From OMII01 sp947467385 (lineage in GTDB: Bacteria > Bdellovibrionota_C > UBA2361 > OMII01), in the NCBI GenBank assembly GCA_044360075.1, contig JBIKLA010000010.1:52868-116867 (forward strand): a stretch of 64,000 nucleotides of DNA. The letters run 5' to 3'. Shown here in pieces: positions 18,701 through 28,049 of this stretch. The notes under the pieces are model-generated. The model saw nothing but the letters and a program-made list of their open reading frames with translations, had not been told where the DNA came from and made no database searches. The position numbers were made by a program, and so were the translations under genes. Numbering within the stretch: position 1 is the stretch's first letter; each line of letters starts with the position of its first letter.

Positions 18701-20107
18701 TTACTCAAGCCCAAAACTCTGTGCCTTCGCGATCAAGTTTGACCGCGAGATGCCGAGCTGGCGCGCCGCCTCGCTCTTGTTGCCGCCGGTGCGCTTGAGC
18801 GCATCGACGATCATCTGGCGCTCAATCGACTCAAGCGCTTCCTTGAGGGCGCCCGTTCGCTCTACGGCCGGCCCCTCCCCCGCCTCTGAGACACTTAAGA
18901 TCGACGGCGACAGGCAGCTGCGGGCGATGACCGGCTCGCTGCCGCTCATCACCTGTGCGCGCTGCAGCTCATTCTCAAGCTGGCGAATGTTTCCGGGCCA
19001 GGCGTAGCTCTCAAGCGCAAAAACGGCATCCTTCGCGATCGTCTTGCGCGGCTTGCCGCTCTTGTCGGCGAACTTTGAGAGGAAAAACTCCACAAGGATC
19101 GGGATGTCCCCCGTGCGCTCTCGAAGCGGCGGCAGCGACAGGTTCACGACGTTGAGGCGATAGTAAAGATCCTCTCGGAAGGTGCCCTTCTTTACCATCT
19201 CCTCGAGGTTTCTGTTCGTTGCCGCGATGATGCGAACGTCTACCTTCTTAAGCTTCGTGCCGCCGACCGGCATAAACGTGCCGTCCTGCAGAACCCGCAG
19301 AAGCTTTACCTGCAGCGCTGGGCTCATTTCGCCAAGCTCATCAAGAAAGAACGTGCCGCGGTCAGCGACCTCAAATAGCCCCGGCTTGTCACGTATCGCG
19401 CCCGTGAAGGCGCCCTTGACGTGCCCGAACAGCTCCGACTCAAGCAAGTTCTCGTTGAACGCCGAGCAGTTCTGCACCACGAACGCCTTGTCGCGCCGCG
19501 GGCCGTTGGCATGCAGCGCCATCGCAACCATCTCCTTGCCCGTGCCGGACTCGCCGGTGATGAGCACCGGAACGTCCGAGTCCACGACCTTGGCCATGAT
19601 TTGGTAAAGCTCCGTCATGGCCGGGCTCTTTCCTATAATCGTCCCAAAGGCGAACTGCTCCTTGAGCCGCACCTGCAGCTGCCTATTTGCGACCTTAGCG
19701 CTGTGCAGCTCCGAATAGAGCTTTCTCGTGCGCACAGCAGCGTGCACGCGCGCCACGAGCTCCTGCGCGTCAAAGGGCTTTGTGACGTAATCGTCGGCAC
19801 CCTGGTCGAGGCCGTAGATGATGTCCTTAAGCTCGTCCCTGCCCGTTAGGAGCACGATCGGGGTGTAGCGCAGCTCGTCGTCCGCCTTGAGGCGCTTTGC
19901 GACCTCGTAGCCGTCGGGACCAGGCATTACCACATCAAGCAGGATGATGTCCGGGCGCTCGCTGAACGCCTTCTCAAGGGTCTCCGTCCCGGATGACGCC
20001 GTGATAACCTCATATCCTCTGGCGGATAGGAGCTGCTGCAGGAGAAAGAGCCCCTCCTCGCTGTCGTCAACCGCCAAAACCTTCAGGGGGCGTTGTTCGT
20101 CACTCAT
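18701..20107 (-). CDS. NtrC-family sigma-54-dependent response regulator
   Basis: Phosphorylation-controlled activator of sigma-54 promoters. Domains in order: receiver (residues about 8-122; Asp in ILLDVVMPGPDG), AAA+ (about 155-385) with the Walker A motif GESGTGKE, the sigma-54 contact loop GAFTGA and the FLDELGEM Walker B region, then a Fis-type helix-turn-helix (GNKSEAARQLGISRSNL) at the end. All key residues appear intact. It follows rho by 29 nt on the same strand and precedes a receiver-like gene. Its target genes and cognate kinase are not in view; the flagellins further along are one possibility, not shown here. Confidence 0.94.
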   Translation of the reverse strand: MSDEQRPLKVLAVDDSEEGLFLLQQLLSARGYEVITASSGTETLEKAFSERPDIILLDVVMPGPDGYEVAKRLKADDELRYTPIVLLTGRDELKDIIYGLDQGADDYVTKPFDAQELVARVHAAVRTRKLYSELHSAKVANRQLQVRLKEQFAFGTIIGKSPAMTELYQIMAKVVDSDVPVLITGESGTGKEMVAMALHANGPRRDKAFVVQNCSAFNENLLESELFGHVKGAFTGAIRDKPGLFEVADRGTFFLDELGEMSPALQVKLLRVLQDGTFMPVGGTKLKKVDVRIIAATNRNLEEMVKKGTFREDLYYRLNVVNLSLPPLRERTGDIPILVEFFLSKFADKSGKPRKTIAKDAVFALESYAWPGNIRQLENELQRAQVMSGSEPVIARSCLSPSILSVSEAGEGPAVERTGALKEALESIERQMIVDALKRTGGNKSEAARQLGISRSNLIAKAQSFGLE

Positions 20108-20136
20108 CGCTAAAATCCTCGCTCGAAGCGGGCCCG

Positions 20137-21390
20137 TTAGCCCTTCATTGAATCGAGGAACTCCTTGTTGTTCTTGGTCTTCTCGATGCGGCCCATGATG
20201 AACTCCATCGCCTCAACCGTGTTGAGCGGATTGATCACCTTGCGCAGCAGCCACATCTTCTGAAGCACGTCCGGATCGAGTAGCAGGTCTTCCTTGCGCG
20301 TGCCGGATGCCTTGAGGTCGAGCGCCGGGTAGATGCGTCGCTCGCTCAGCTTACGATCGAGCACGATCTCGCAGTTGCCGGTGCCCTTGAACTCCTCGAA
20401 GATTACCTCATCCATGCGGCTTCCGGTCTCAACGAGCGCCGTGCCGATAATGGTAAGGCTTCCGCCCTCCTCCACGTTGCGCGCAGCAGCAAAGAACCTT
20501 CGCGGCTTGTGCAGCGCGTTCGCGTCAACTCCTCCCGAGAGGATCTTGCCGCTGGCCGGAATCACAGTGTTGTAGGCGCGCGCGAGGCGCGTGATTGAAT
20601 CAAGCAAAATAACCACGTCGCGCTTATGCTCAACGAGGCGCTTAGCTTTCTCAATAACCATCTCAGCGACCTGCACGTGGCGCTGGGCGGGCTCATCGAA
20701 GGTCGAGCTCACGACCTCTCCCTTCACCGAGCGGGCCATGTCCGTAACTTCCTCAGGACGCTCGTCGATCAGGAGCACGATCAGCACGACCTCCTTGTGG
20801 TTCTCGACGATGGCATTGGCGATATTCTGGAGCAGGACCGTCTTTCCGGTGCGCGGTGGTGCGACGATCAGCGCGCGCTGGCCTTTTCCGACCGGGCAAA
20901 AGAGGTCCATGATGCGCGTTGAGAGCCCACCCTTCTGGCTGTCGAGATGGAAGCGCTCGCTCGGATGCAGCGCTGTCAGGTTGTCAAAGTGGGTCTTGGT
21001 CTTGAGGACCTCCGGGGAGTCGTAGTTCACCGAGGTGACCTTCACGAGCGCGAAGTAGCGCTCACCCTCCTTCTCGCGCGGCGGGCGGATTTGGCCCTCG
21101 ATGATGTCGCCGGTCTTAAGGCCGAAGCGCCGAATCTGCGCAGGCGAGACGTACACGTCGTCGGTTCCCGGCAGGTAGTTATAATCAGGCGAGCGCAGGA
21201 ACCCGAAGCCGTCAGGAAGGAGCTCAAGCACGCCGCCGGCGTAGATGCTTCCGTTTGACTCAGACTGCGCGCGAAGGATTGCCGGGATGAGGTCCTGGCG
21301 GCGCTTAGTGTTCGCGCCCTCGATGTCCATGTCTGCAGCGATCTTTACGAGCTCTTCAGAGGTGAGGCGCTTTAGTTCATTAAGGTTCAT
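20137..21390 (-). CDS. rho: transcription termination factor Rho
   Basis: Hexameric RNA helicase that ends transcription at C-rich, unstructured RNA. The N-terminal Rho_N helices are followed by a cold-shock-like RNA-binding domain (GVLELLPDGFGFLRSPDYNY at about 53-72), Walker A (PPRTGKTVLL at about 180), Walker B (LIVLLIDERPEEV) and the R-loop region ending in ELKLSERR-type residues (DRKLSERRIYPA). The length of 417 aa matches E. coli Rho, with no insertion. No clear ribosome-binding site precedes the ATG. Confidence 0.97.
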   Translation of the reverse strand: MNLNELKRLTSEELVKIAADMDIEGANTKRRQDLIPAILRAQSESNGSIYAGGVLELLPDGFGFLRSPDYNYLPGTDDVYVSPAQIRRFGLKTGDIIEGQIRPPREKEGERYFALVKVTSVNYDSPEVLKTKTHFDNLTALHPSERFHLDSQKGGLSTRIMDLFCPVGKGQRALIVAPPRTGKTVLLQNIANAIVENHKEVVLIVLLIDERPEEVTDMARSVKGEVVSSTFDEPAQRHVQVAEMVIEKAKRLVEHKRDVVILLDSITRLARAYNTVIPASGKILSGGVDANALHKPRRFFAAARNVEEGGSLTIIGTALVETGSRMDEVIFEEFKGTGNCEIVLDRKLSERRIYPALDLKASGTRKEDLLLDPDVLQKMWLLRKVINPLNTVEAMEFIMGRIEKTKNNKEFLDSMKG

Positions 21391-21817
21391 GTGTGTAACT
21401 CTGGTAGTTAGACGATTAAAATTATCTTATTGCGTTAGTGGGTGGCCGAACGGCCTGATATCTGAGTGGCTTGATATCTGGGTAAATGGTGTGGCGCTTC
21501 GGATTGACTCCTTCAATCCTTTGCGAAAAAAATTACCTAGTCGTCAGTTAGGGACCCTTGCTCTTTCAAACAAGCCTCGCCCCTCGTTTTGCTTAGGCCT
21601 GCAGCCCTACAAACTCCAATATCGGGCAAGCGATATCGGGCAAGCAATAAAGACGAAAGGGGAAAGGAGCCACAGGAGCGCATGAAATCTGCCAGCTGCC
21701 TGCACTTTGAGAAACCGAAGGATAACCAATTTAACCGACTAGGACAGCTAAAAGCCGCCCGGAGAGATACCCAAGAGGCATCTTCCATGAAAGTCATAAC
21801 CAGGGTTGCCTTTCCTG
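21391..21817. other. rho upstream region with short direct repeats
   Basis: Spacer between the end of tsaB and the start of rho, both on the minus strand; it should carry the rho promoter and perhaps an autoregulatory leader. Two short direct repeats are seen: a GATATCTG-type pair around 21458-21485 and the 13-mer ATATCGGGCAAGC twice around 21619-21645. I found no convincing gene; an open frame beginning at a TTG at 21821 has no support. Confidence 0.45.
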
Positions 21818-22510
21818 TCAAGCCCCCTGGCGGCGCTCCTCTATCGTCTTCGCCGCCACCGCCCGCAGGTATGACGGCTCCAAGGCTGCAATATCAGAGA
21901 GCAAGAATGGCGGCTCGACCGCAGAGCACAGCAGCAATCCCTTCGCCAGGGACGGACTGGCCTGAATTGGGAACCCAGCCAGGACGAGGTCTCGCATCGG
22001 CGAGAACCACGCGGCGTCTGGCCCCTTAAGGCTATCCCAGGGAGCCCCTGCGAGGTCTGCGACCGGCACGATGCGCGGCTCTACGAGGGCCTTTACCCCG
22101 CGGACGCCCGCCCGCTCAAAAGCGCCAATAAATACCTCATCCCGACGGGCATCAGAGAGCACTACCACCCGTCCTATCCTCGGTGCCCCGTCGAGAACAG
22201 CCGCAGCCATCCCCTCAAATGAGCCGACTCCAACCAGCGGAACGCGCAGCGAGCTTGCAAGCCCCTTGGCGAAGCTCAGCCCGATTCGCAGCCCCGTGAA
22301 GGACCCCGGTCCAAGCCCCACCCTCAACGACGCAAGCCCGCTGGCAGGCAAGCCCGCCGCACAGAGCGCATCATCAACAAGACCCGGAAGCCGCTCGAAG
22401 TGGTCCCCCTCGCCGCTGGAGCTGCGCTCCACAATGGCTCCATCAGGCTTCAGCACTGCAACGCTGCAGAAGGAGCCGGACGTGTCGATAGCGAGAGCTG
22501 AGCCGGCCAT
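21818..22510 (-). CDS. tsaB: tRNA threonylcarbamoyladenosine biosynthesis protein TsaB
   Basis: Partner of TsaD and TsaE in making t6A37 in ANN-decoding tRNAs. The N-terminal LAIDTSGSFCSVAVL and the GPGSFTGLRIGLSFAKGLA block at about residue 70 are characteristic of TsaB (YeaZ) and its ASKHA fold. The length of 230 aa is normal. It is nine nt downstream of rseP and closes the long rpsB-to-tsaB gene series. TsaD and TsaE are not in the window. Confidence 0.92.
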   Translation of the reverse strand: MAGSALAIDTSGSFCSVAVLKPDGAIVERSSSGEGDHFERLPGLVDDALCAAGLPASGLASLRVGLGPGSFTGLRIGLSFAKGLASSLRVPLVGVGSFEGMAAAVLDGAPRIGRVVVLSDARRDEVFIGAFERAGVRGVKALVEPRIVPVADLAGAPWDSLKGPDAAWFSPMRDLVLAGFPIQASPSLAKGLLLCSAVEPPFLLSDIAALEPSYLRAVAAKTIEERRQGA

Positions 22511-22519
22511 ACAAACAGG

Positions 22520-23725
22520 CTACAGAAGGTGGCGCACGAGATCGTTTCCAATCGCGAACACCATAATCAGAAGGAGCAGCCCCATTCCAACTGACGTAAC
22601 CGCCTGCTGGAAGCGCATACTGAGCGGCTTGCCCTTGATGCGCTCGATCGTAAAGAGCGTCAGGTGCCCGCCATCAAGAACTGGAATCGGAAGGAGGTTA
22701 AATACCCCAAGGCTCACGTTAAGGAAGATCATCATGCTAATCACGGCCAGGATCCCCTCGTCAGCGCTCTGCGCAGTCTGCTTAATAATTTCGATCGGGC
22801 CACCGATAGTCTTGGTGGGCGAGATAAGCCCCGTCACAAGCGCCTTGAGCACCCTGATCGTCTGAAGCGAAAGCCCTATCACCTGCTGGGCTCCCTGCGA
22901 TGCCGCCCCAAGGATCGAGACAGGCTCATACGTGACCTTTGTCACTGCCGGCGTGACGCCGATGCGGTAGGTCTTTTGTGCCTCCCGCCCCTCAAGCACG
23001 TCCATCTCTGCCACACCGGACGCCGGCTGTATCTTCAGAGTTACCCGCTCAAACTCCACGGCCGCTGAAGGGTCCCTGCCCTCCGTCACCTTGGGCCTGT
23101 CGACCACAACGGCGAGCTCCTTCCCTTCAGAGCCCCGCACGATCTCAACGAACGCCTTAAAATTGGGAACCTCTTGGCCATTAACGCTAATGACTTTGTC
23201 GCCCGCCTTCACCCCGGCAGCCTGTGCGGGGAGCCCTTCGTGCACCACGCCTACCGTAACCGGCCCATCCTCAACGTGCGGAATACCGACAGCAAAGTAC
23301 AAGCCGGCAGCCAAGATCCACGCAAACGCAAAATTAAAGAGCGGCCCCGCGAGCACCACCGCACAACGCGGCAGGTACGGCTTCTTAAGGAACCACTTGG
23401 ACTCGTCGCGCAGCACCAGCTCCTGCTGCGGCGAAAGCTGCTGCGTGCCCTCAATCGGCGAAGCTCCCCCTGCATCAGAGGGGTCGAGCGCCTTGCCCTG
23501 CTGCACGAGCGCGGGGTCATCGCCGGCCATGCGCACGAACCCGCCGAGCGGGATGGCCCGCAGCGAGTATGTCGTCTCGCCAAAGGTCCTCGCCCACAGC
23601 GTCGGGCCGAACCCGATCGAGAATTCAAGAACGCCTACGCCGCACCACTTGGCAACAAGGAAGTGCCCCAGCTCATGCACCGTAACGAGGATACCCAGGA
23701 TAATAATCGCGGCTACGACGCCCAT
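22520..23725 (-). CDS. rseP: RseP-type site-2 zinc metalloprotease
   Basis: Inner-membrane protease that cuts transmembrane segments, classically of anti-sigma factors in the envelope stress response. The zinc motif HELGH lies in the first helix, a PDZ domain (GVKAGDKVISVNGQEV) sits mid-protein on the periplasmic side, and the third zinc ligand is in the late LLPIPVLDGGHL segment. About four membrane helices are evident and the length of 401 aa is slightly under E. coli RseP; only one PDZ domain is clear. It lies two nt after dxr, a conserved arrangement. Confidence 0.95.
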   Translation of the reverse strand: MGVVAAIIILGILVTVHELGHFLVAKWCGVGVLEFSIGFGPTLWARTFGETTYSLRAIPLGGFVRMAGDDPALVQQGKALDPSDAGGASPIEGTQQLSPQQELVLRDESKWFLKKPYLPRCAVVLAGPLFNFAFAWILAAGLYFAVGIPHVEDGPVTVGVVHEGLPAQAAGVKAGDKVISVNGQEVPNFKAFVEIVRGSEGKELAVVVDRPKVTEGRDPSAAVEFERVTLKIQPASGVAEMDVLEGREAQKTYRIGVTPAVTKVTYEPVSILGAASQGAQQVIGLSLQTIRVLKALVTGLISPTKTIGGPIEIIKQTAQSADEGILAVISMMIFLNVSLGVFNLLPIPVLDGGHLTLFTIERIKGKPLSMRFQQAVTSVGMGLLLLIMVFAIGNDLVRHLL

Positions 23726-23727
23726 CT

Positions 23728-24915
23728 CTACCTGCCCTTAAAGGTGCTTACACGTTGTCTCGCCCACTCCGTCACCTCGGTGCAGAGATCGACAAGGTCT
23801 CCTAAAGACTCATAACCACGATCCCCGAATCTTGCCAGCGATTCCTCGATTAAGGCGTGAATTGAGGGGAAGGTAATACGATGACTCAAGAATTGGGCAA
23901 CCGCAACCTCATTCGCCGCATTAAGGACCGCGCAGGCCCCACGGGCGCCCCGTAAGCACTCATGCGCCCTACGGATTCCTGGGAATCGCCTCTCGTCAAC
24001 GGGCTCAAAACTCAGCTCCCTAACCGCTGTTAGGTCAAGCGGCTTCATGATCCCTGGGAGACGGCTCTCTGGATAGCGCAGCGCATACGCGATCGGCCCC
24101 TTCATGTCCGGGAGCGACATCTGCGCCAAGACCGTCTCGTCCTTTAGCCGGACCATAGAGTGTATGATGCTCTGTGGGTGGATGACGACCTCAATATCAT
24201 CGCTTGCAACATCAAACAGCCAGCGCGCCTCGATAACCTCAAGCGCCTTATTCATCATCGTGGCCGAATCGATCGTAATCTTGGCACCCATCGTCCACTG
24301 CGGGTGCTTGAGCGCCCGTTCAGGCGTAATCTCACCGAATTCCTCAAGTGGCGTTGCGCGGAAGGGTCCGCCTGACGCCGTCAGGATGAGCGACTTCACC
24401 TCGTTTGGCTTTGTGCCCTGCAGCACCTGAAAGATCGCCGAGTGCTCACTGTCGACCGGAATGAGTCGGGCACCGCGCTCCTTCGCCCGTTCGAGCACAA
24501 GCGCCCCCGCAACGACAAGGCTCTCCTTGTTGGCGAGAGCTACATCCTTTCCGGCATCGAGCGCCGCCAGCACCCCCGGAAGGCCCGCCATACCCACAAC
24601 CGCCGCAAGCACCGTGGTCGCCTTGCTCTCGTTAATCGCTGAGTTGATCTGGTTCTCTCCGTAGATGAGCCGCACCTCCTCCCACGATCCAGCCGTCCGG
24701 CTCACGCCAAGCTCGGCGCACAGCTCCTCGTAAGCAGCCCTGCCGGCGACCGCCGCCACGTCGGGGCGGAACTCGCGCACCTGTGCGGCGAGCTCGTGCG
24801 CCCGTCGGCCCGCAACGAGGAGCGCAACACGAAAGTGCTCTGCATTGGCCCGAACCACCTCAAGCGCTGAGGTGCCGATCGAACCGGTCGAGCCAAGAAT
24901 CGCGATGCTCTTCAT
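23728..24915 (-). CDS. dxr: 1-deoxy-D-xylulose 5-phosphate reductoisomerase
   Basis: Converts DXP to MEP in the non-mevalonate isoprenoid pathway using NADPH and a divalent metal. The dinucleotide-binding GSTGSIGTSALEVV begins at residue 8; the substrate and metal site is seen in PVDSEHSAIFQ and ASGGPFR. The length of 395 aa is standard. It lies between cdsA (8 nt upstream) and rseP; UppS, two genes upstream, uses the pathway's product. Confidence 0.96.
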   Translation of the reverse strand: MKSIAILGSTGSIGTSALEVVRANAEHFRVALLVAGRRAHELAAQVREFRPDVAAVAGRAAYEELCAELGVSRTAGSWEEVRLIYGENQINSAINESKATTVLAAVVGMAGLPGVLAALDAGKDVALANKESLVVAGALVLERAKERGARLIPVDSEHSAIFQVLQGTKPNEVKSLILTASGGPFRATPLEEFGEITPERALKHPQWTMGAKITIDSATMMNKALEVIEARWLFDVASDDIEVVIHPQSIIHSMVRLKDETVLAQMSLPDMKGPIAYALRYPESRLPGIMKPLDLTAVRELSFEPVDERRFPGIRRAHECLRGARGACAVLNAANEVAVAQFLSHRITFPSIHALIEESLARFGDRGYESLGDLVDLCTEVTEWARQRVSTFKGR

Positions 24916-24923
24916 CGGGCTTC

Positions 24924-25892
24924 CTACATGAGCCCCAAGAGAAGGAGTGCCGCTGCCACAACGGGCGATGCCCCAATCATCCCATCGAAGCGGTCGAGCA
25001 CCCCGCCGTGACCCGGAAAGAGTGCGCCCGTGTCCTTCACTCCGCGCAGGCGCTTCAGGTACGACTTGGAGAGATCTGCCGCCTGCGCCGCCACGGTCGC
25101 CCAGAACGACACCACAACGACCGCAAAGGTCGACATCTCCCCTGCAAGCAGGAGCTTATAAAAGACAACGCCACCAAGCACGCCAGCCACGAGCCCCGCG
25201 CACATCCCCTCAATGGTCTTGTTCGGCGAGAGCGCCGGGGCCATCTTGTGCTTGCCAAAGAATCGACCCGCGAAGTACGCAGAGGCGTCATTGAGAGCAA
25301 CGACCGCAACAATCCACCACAAAAGCTGCACGCCACTCGGCAGTGAGCTTATGATAATGAGCTGCGGCGCACAGATGCTGAGAAGCAGATACGACGTGCC
25401 GTACCGCTCTGCAAAGCGCGAGGCGACCTCGATCTGCGCATGCCCCTCCGCCACCTGCATGACCGTGAGGCTGATGCCGCTTAAGACGACCAGCACATAG
25501 AGTAGCGAAAGGTCGAGCCCGTACCCCAGGACGTGCGCCGCACCCGCAACCGTTGCGCCGACCGCCGGCAAAGAAAGAATCACATACGCCAACACCGCCG
25601 CAACCGGCCTATAGCGCAGCGTGTCGACGTCCCGTCCAAAGAGCCGCACCACCTCAAACACCGCCGTGAATACGACGGCAGAGGCCCATCCCACGGCCAA
25701 GAGCCGCCCATACGGCGCGTAGACCGCCACAAGCGACAGCGCAAGCGCCCCAGCCAGCACGATCAGCGCAGTCAGAAGTCGGTCCTTTACCCCGCCGTTT
25801 CTCTCAAACGAGAAGAGCCTAACAAAGAAGCTACGCACGCTCGACTTGCTCTTGAGTGAGCCCGAATCTGCGATTTCGCCCTGCAAAGACAT
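24924..25892 (-). CDS. cdsA: phosphatidate cytidylyltransferase
   Basis: Makes CDP-diacylglycerol from phosphatidate and CTP, the entry to phospholipid synthesis, in the inner membrane. The CDP-alcohol cytidylyltransferase signature is complete near the C-terminus (SYLKRLRGVKDTGALFPGHG followed by GVLDRFD). Seven to eight membrane helices are visible. The start is uncertain: the ATG at 25892 has AGGTG at a good distance but overlaps uppS by 62 nt; a GTG at 25838 would reduce the overlap to eight nt. Further in-frame codons reach 26006 but lie deep inside uppS. Confidence 0.93.
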   Translation of the reverse strand: MSLQGEIADSGSLKSKSSVRSFFVRLFSFERNGGVKDRLLTALIVLAGALALSLVAVYAPYGRLLAVGWASAVVFTAVFEVVRLFGRDVDTLRYRPVAAVLAYVILSLPAVGATVAGAAHVLGYGLDLSLLYVLVVLSGISLTVMQVAEGHAQIEVASRFAERYGTSYLLLSICAPQLIIISSLPSGVQLLWWIVAVVALNDASAYFAGRFFGKHKMAPALSPNKTIEGMCAGLVAGVLGGVVFYKLLLAGEMSTFAVVVVSFWATVAAQAADLSKSYLKRLRGVKDTGALFPGHGGVLDRFDGMIGASPVVAAALLLLGLM

Positions 25893-26631
25893 TGAGGCAC
25901 CTATGAAACTCATCACGCGTAAAGTCAGGCCACAGCACCGGCGAGACGACGATCTCGGCGTACGCCAGCTGCCACAGCAAGAAGTTTGATATTCGCGTCT
26001 CGTCACTCGTCCGGATCAGTAGGTCCGGATCCGGCACGTCCGGCAGGTATAGGTAACGGCCGAACGAATCCTCGGTAATCTCCTCTGGATCGATCTCTCC
26101 TGCCTGCGCCGCACGCGCCATCTTGCGCGCAGCTTGCACCAGCTCATCCCGCCCGCCGTATGACACGGCGAGGATCAGGTCCATGCCGCTCTTGCTTGCG
26201 GTGCGCTCCTCGTTGCGCTTGAGCATGTCGCGCACCGCCGGCGGCAAGCGCGAGGTATCTCCCATCGCTCGCAGGCGGATGTCGTTCTTGAGTAAGAGGT
26301 CGAGCTCGCTTTCAAGGTGCTGCACAAAGAGGCTCATGAGCCCGCCCACCTCCTCCTGGGGCCGGCGCCAGTTCTCCGTTGAGAACGCAAAAAGCGTCAG
26401 GTAACGCACGCCGAGACGGCGGCACTCTTCGACCAAGGTGCGGACACTCTTGGCGCCGTTGCGGTGACCCTCGATGCGCGGCATAAATCGCCGCTTCGCC
26501 CACCGGCCGTTACCGTCCATAATTATGGCCACATGGCGCGGGATCGCTTGCGCGCCGCCTCGGGCTCCCTTCGGGCCCCCCGCAGCCGTAACTTCTGACG
26601 CAACCGCTGACTCGCTTCCTTCACTTCCCAT
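25831..26631 (-). CDS. uppS: isoprenyl transferase (undecaprenyl diphosphate synthase)
   Basis: Cis-prenyltransferase that makes the C55 lipid carrier for peptidoglycan and other wall polymers. The catalytic Asp lies in AIIMDGNGRWAKRR (about residue 38), with LTLFAFSTENWRRP and the late DLLIRTSDETRISNFLLWQ also characteristic. The protein has 266 aa, with an extra N-terminal Ala/Gly-rich stretch of about 25 residues. It sits between frr and cdsA, as in many proteobacteria. Confidence 0.96.
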   Translation of the reverse strand: MGSEGSESAVASEVTAAGGPKGARGGAQAIPRHVAIIMDGNGRWAKRRFMPRIEGHRNGAKSVRTLVEECRRLGVRYLTLFAFSTENWRRPQEEVGGLMSLFVQHLESELDLLLKNDIRLRAMGDTSRLPPAVRDMLKRNEERTASKSGMDLILAVSYGGRDELVQAARKMARAAQAGEIDPEEITEDSFGRYLYLPDVPDPDLLIRTSDETRISNFLLWQLAYAEIVVSPVLWPDFTRDEFHRCLNVFAGRNRRFGLTQEQVERA

Positions 26632-26649
26632 AGTGCCTGGCAGCGGAGG

Positions 26650-27204
26650 TCACACCTCCATCAGCTCCTTCTCTTTTGCTGCGGCTGCCGAATCAACATC
26701 GACGATGTACTTGTCGAGGATCTTTTGGATCTCTTCCTGCGCCTTGCGGCCATCGTCCTCGGACATCTCTTTGGCCTTGGTCTTCTTCTTGACGTTCTCG
26801 ATCTCGTCGCGACGCAAGTTGCGCAGGGATACGCGCGTCTCTTCCGTCATCTTGCTCACCTTCTTGATGAGCTCCTTGCGGCGCTCCTCATTGAGGCTCG
26901 GAATGACAACGCGGATGAGAGCCCCATCGCGCGACGGGTTAAGCCCAAGATCGGACTGCTGAATGGCCTTCTCGATGCTCGCGACGGCGCCCTGGTCGTA
27001 CACCTGGATCGTGAGCATGCGCGGCTCCGGCGCGGCAACGAGCCCAAGTTGCTGCAGCGCTACATTTGAGCCGTAGTACTCTACCTGCAAACCCTCAAGG
27101 ATCGAAGGCGTTGCGCGCCCCGATCGGAGTCGGTGCAGCTCCTTTTTGAAATGGTCGATCGCTTTTACGCAATTTCCCTTGTAAGCCTCATATTGTGCGC
27201 TCAT
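26650..27204 (-). CDS. frr: ribosome recycling factor
   Basis: Splits the post-termination ribosome together with EF-G. The 184-residue protein has the usual RRF pattern: LRSGRATPSILEGLQVEYYG near residue 28, the QVYDQGAVASIEKAI segment, and the long C-terminal helix with VRNLRRDE-type residues (SLRNLRRDEIENVKKK). GAGAGGAGAGG directly precedes the ATG. It lies between pyrH and uppS. Confidence 0.97.
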   Translation of the reverse strand: MSAQYEAYKGNCVKAIDHFKKELHRLRSGRATPSILEGLQVEYYGSNVALQQLGLVAAPEPRMLTIQVYDQGAVASIEKAIQQSDLGLNPSRDGALIRVVIPSLNEERRKELIKKVSKMTEETRVSLRNLRRDEIENVKKKTKAKEMSEDDGRKAQEEIQKILDKYIVDVDSAAAAKEKELMEV

Positions 27205-27239
27205 AGTGCCTCTCCTCTCCAGATTACGAAGAACAGTCC

Positions 27240-27956
27240 TTACCCTCTAACGAGCGTCCCAACAGCCTCGCCCTCGACGATACGCCTCAAGTTCCCCTCA
27301 ACCCCCACATTAAACACGATAATTGGGAGCTTGTTGTCCATGCAGAGAGAGATAGCAGCGGTATCCATGACCCGCAATCCCCGCTGCAGAACCTCCATAA
27401 AGGTGATCTCCTTGAACGGCTGCGCATCCTTGTTCTTCTTGGGGTCTGAGTCGTACACGTAGTCGACCTTCGTTCCCTTGAGGAGCACGTCAGCCCCCAT
27501 CTCCATCGCGCGAAGGCTTGCCGCCGTGTCGGTCGTGAAGAACGGGTTCCCGGTTCCGCAGGCAAAGATCACGACGCGCCCCTTCTCCAGGTGGCGCGTT
27601 GCGCGGCGCTTGATGTACGGCTCGGAGATCTCTTTCATCTCGATGGCCGAGAGCACGCGGGTATAGACCCCTTCGGCTTCAAGCCGATCTTGGAGCGCCA
27701 GTGCATTAATCGCCGTGGCGAGCATCCCCATATAGTCGCCCGTCACCCGGTCGAGCCCCTGCGAGCCGGCCTGGACGCCGCGGAAAATATTCCCGCCGCC
27801 GATGACGATAGCGATCTCGATGCCGCGCTTGCTGACCTCTCGAATCTGGGCCACGAGCGCATTAAGGATGTGCGGATCGATACCCCCCTGGTTTTCGCCA
27901 GCGAGGATCTCGCCGCTCAGCTTCAGAAGTATCCGCTTGTACCTAATCTCTGCCAT
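27240..27956 (-). CDS. pyrH: UMP kinase
   Basis: Phosphorylates UMP to UDP; the bacterial hexameric type is feedback-regulated by UTP. The N-terminus YKRILLKLSGE, the GGGNIFRG loop, DYMGMLATAINALAL and the TGNPFFTTDTAASLRA motif are all diagnostic. The ATG at 27956 is chosen because the kinase fold starts immediately after it; the frame stays open to 28037 but that part lacks resemblance to the family. It lies between tsf and frr and complements the pyr operon further left. Confidence 0.97.
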   Translation of the reverse strand: MAEIRYKRILLKLSGEILAGENQGGIDPHILNALVAQIREVSKRGIEIAIVIGGGNIFRGVQAGSQGLDRVTGDYMGMLATAINALALQDRLEAEGVYTRVLSAIEMKEISEPYIKRRATRHLEKGRVVIFACGTGNPFFTTDTAASLRAMEMGADVLLKGTKVDYVYDSDPKKNKDAQPFKEITFMEVLQRGLRVMDTAAISLCMDNKLPIIVFNVGVEGNLRRIVEGEAVGTLVRG

Positions 27957-28049
27957 CCTGGTGCCCCGCTCGCTACGAACCGAAAGTGCCTGCCGAAACC
28001 TATACTCCGGCGCACCAACCGATACTGCTGGGGGCACGCCGGACAGTGA

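Noticed and set aside
21537..21821. 94-codon frame starting at TTG and overlapping the tsaB stop
   Set aside because: Weak start, no ribosome-binding site, no recognisable sequence, and it covers the likely rho promoter region.
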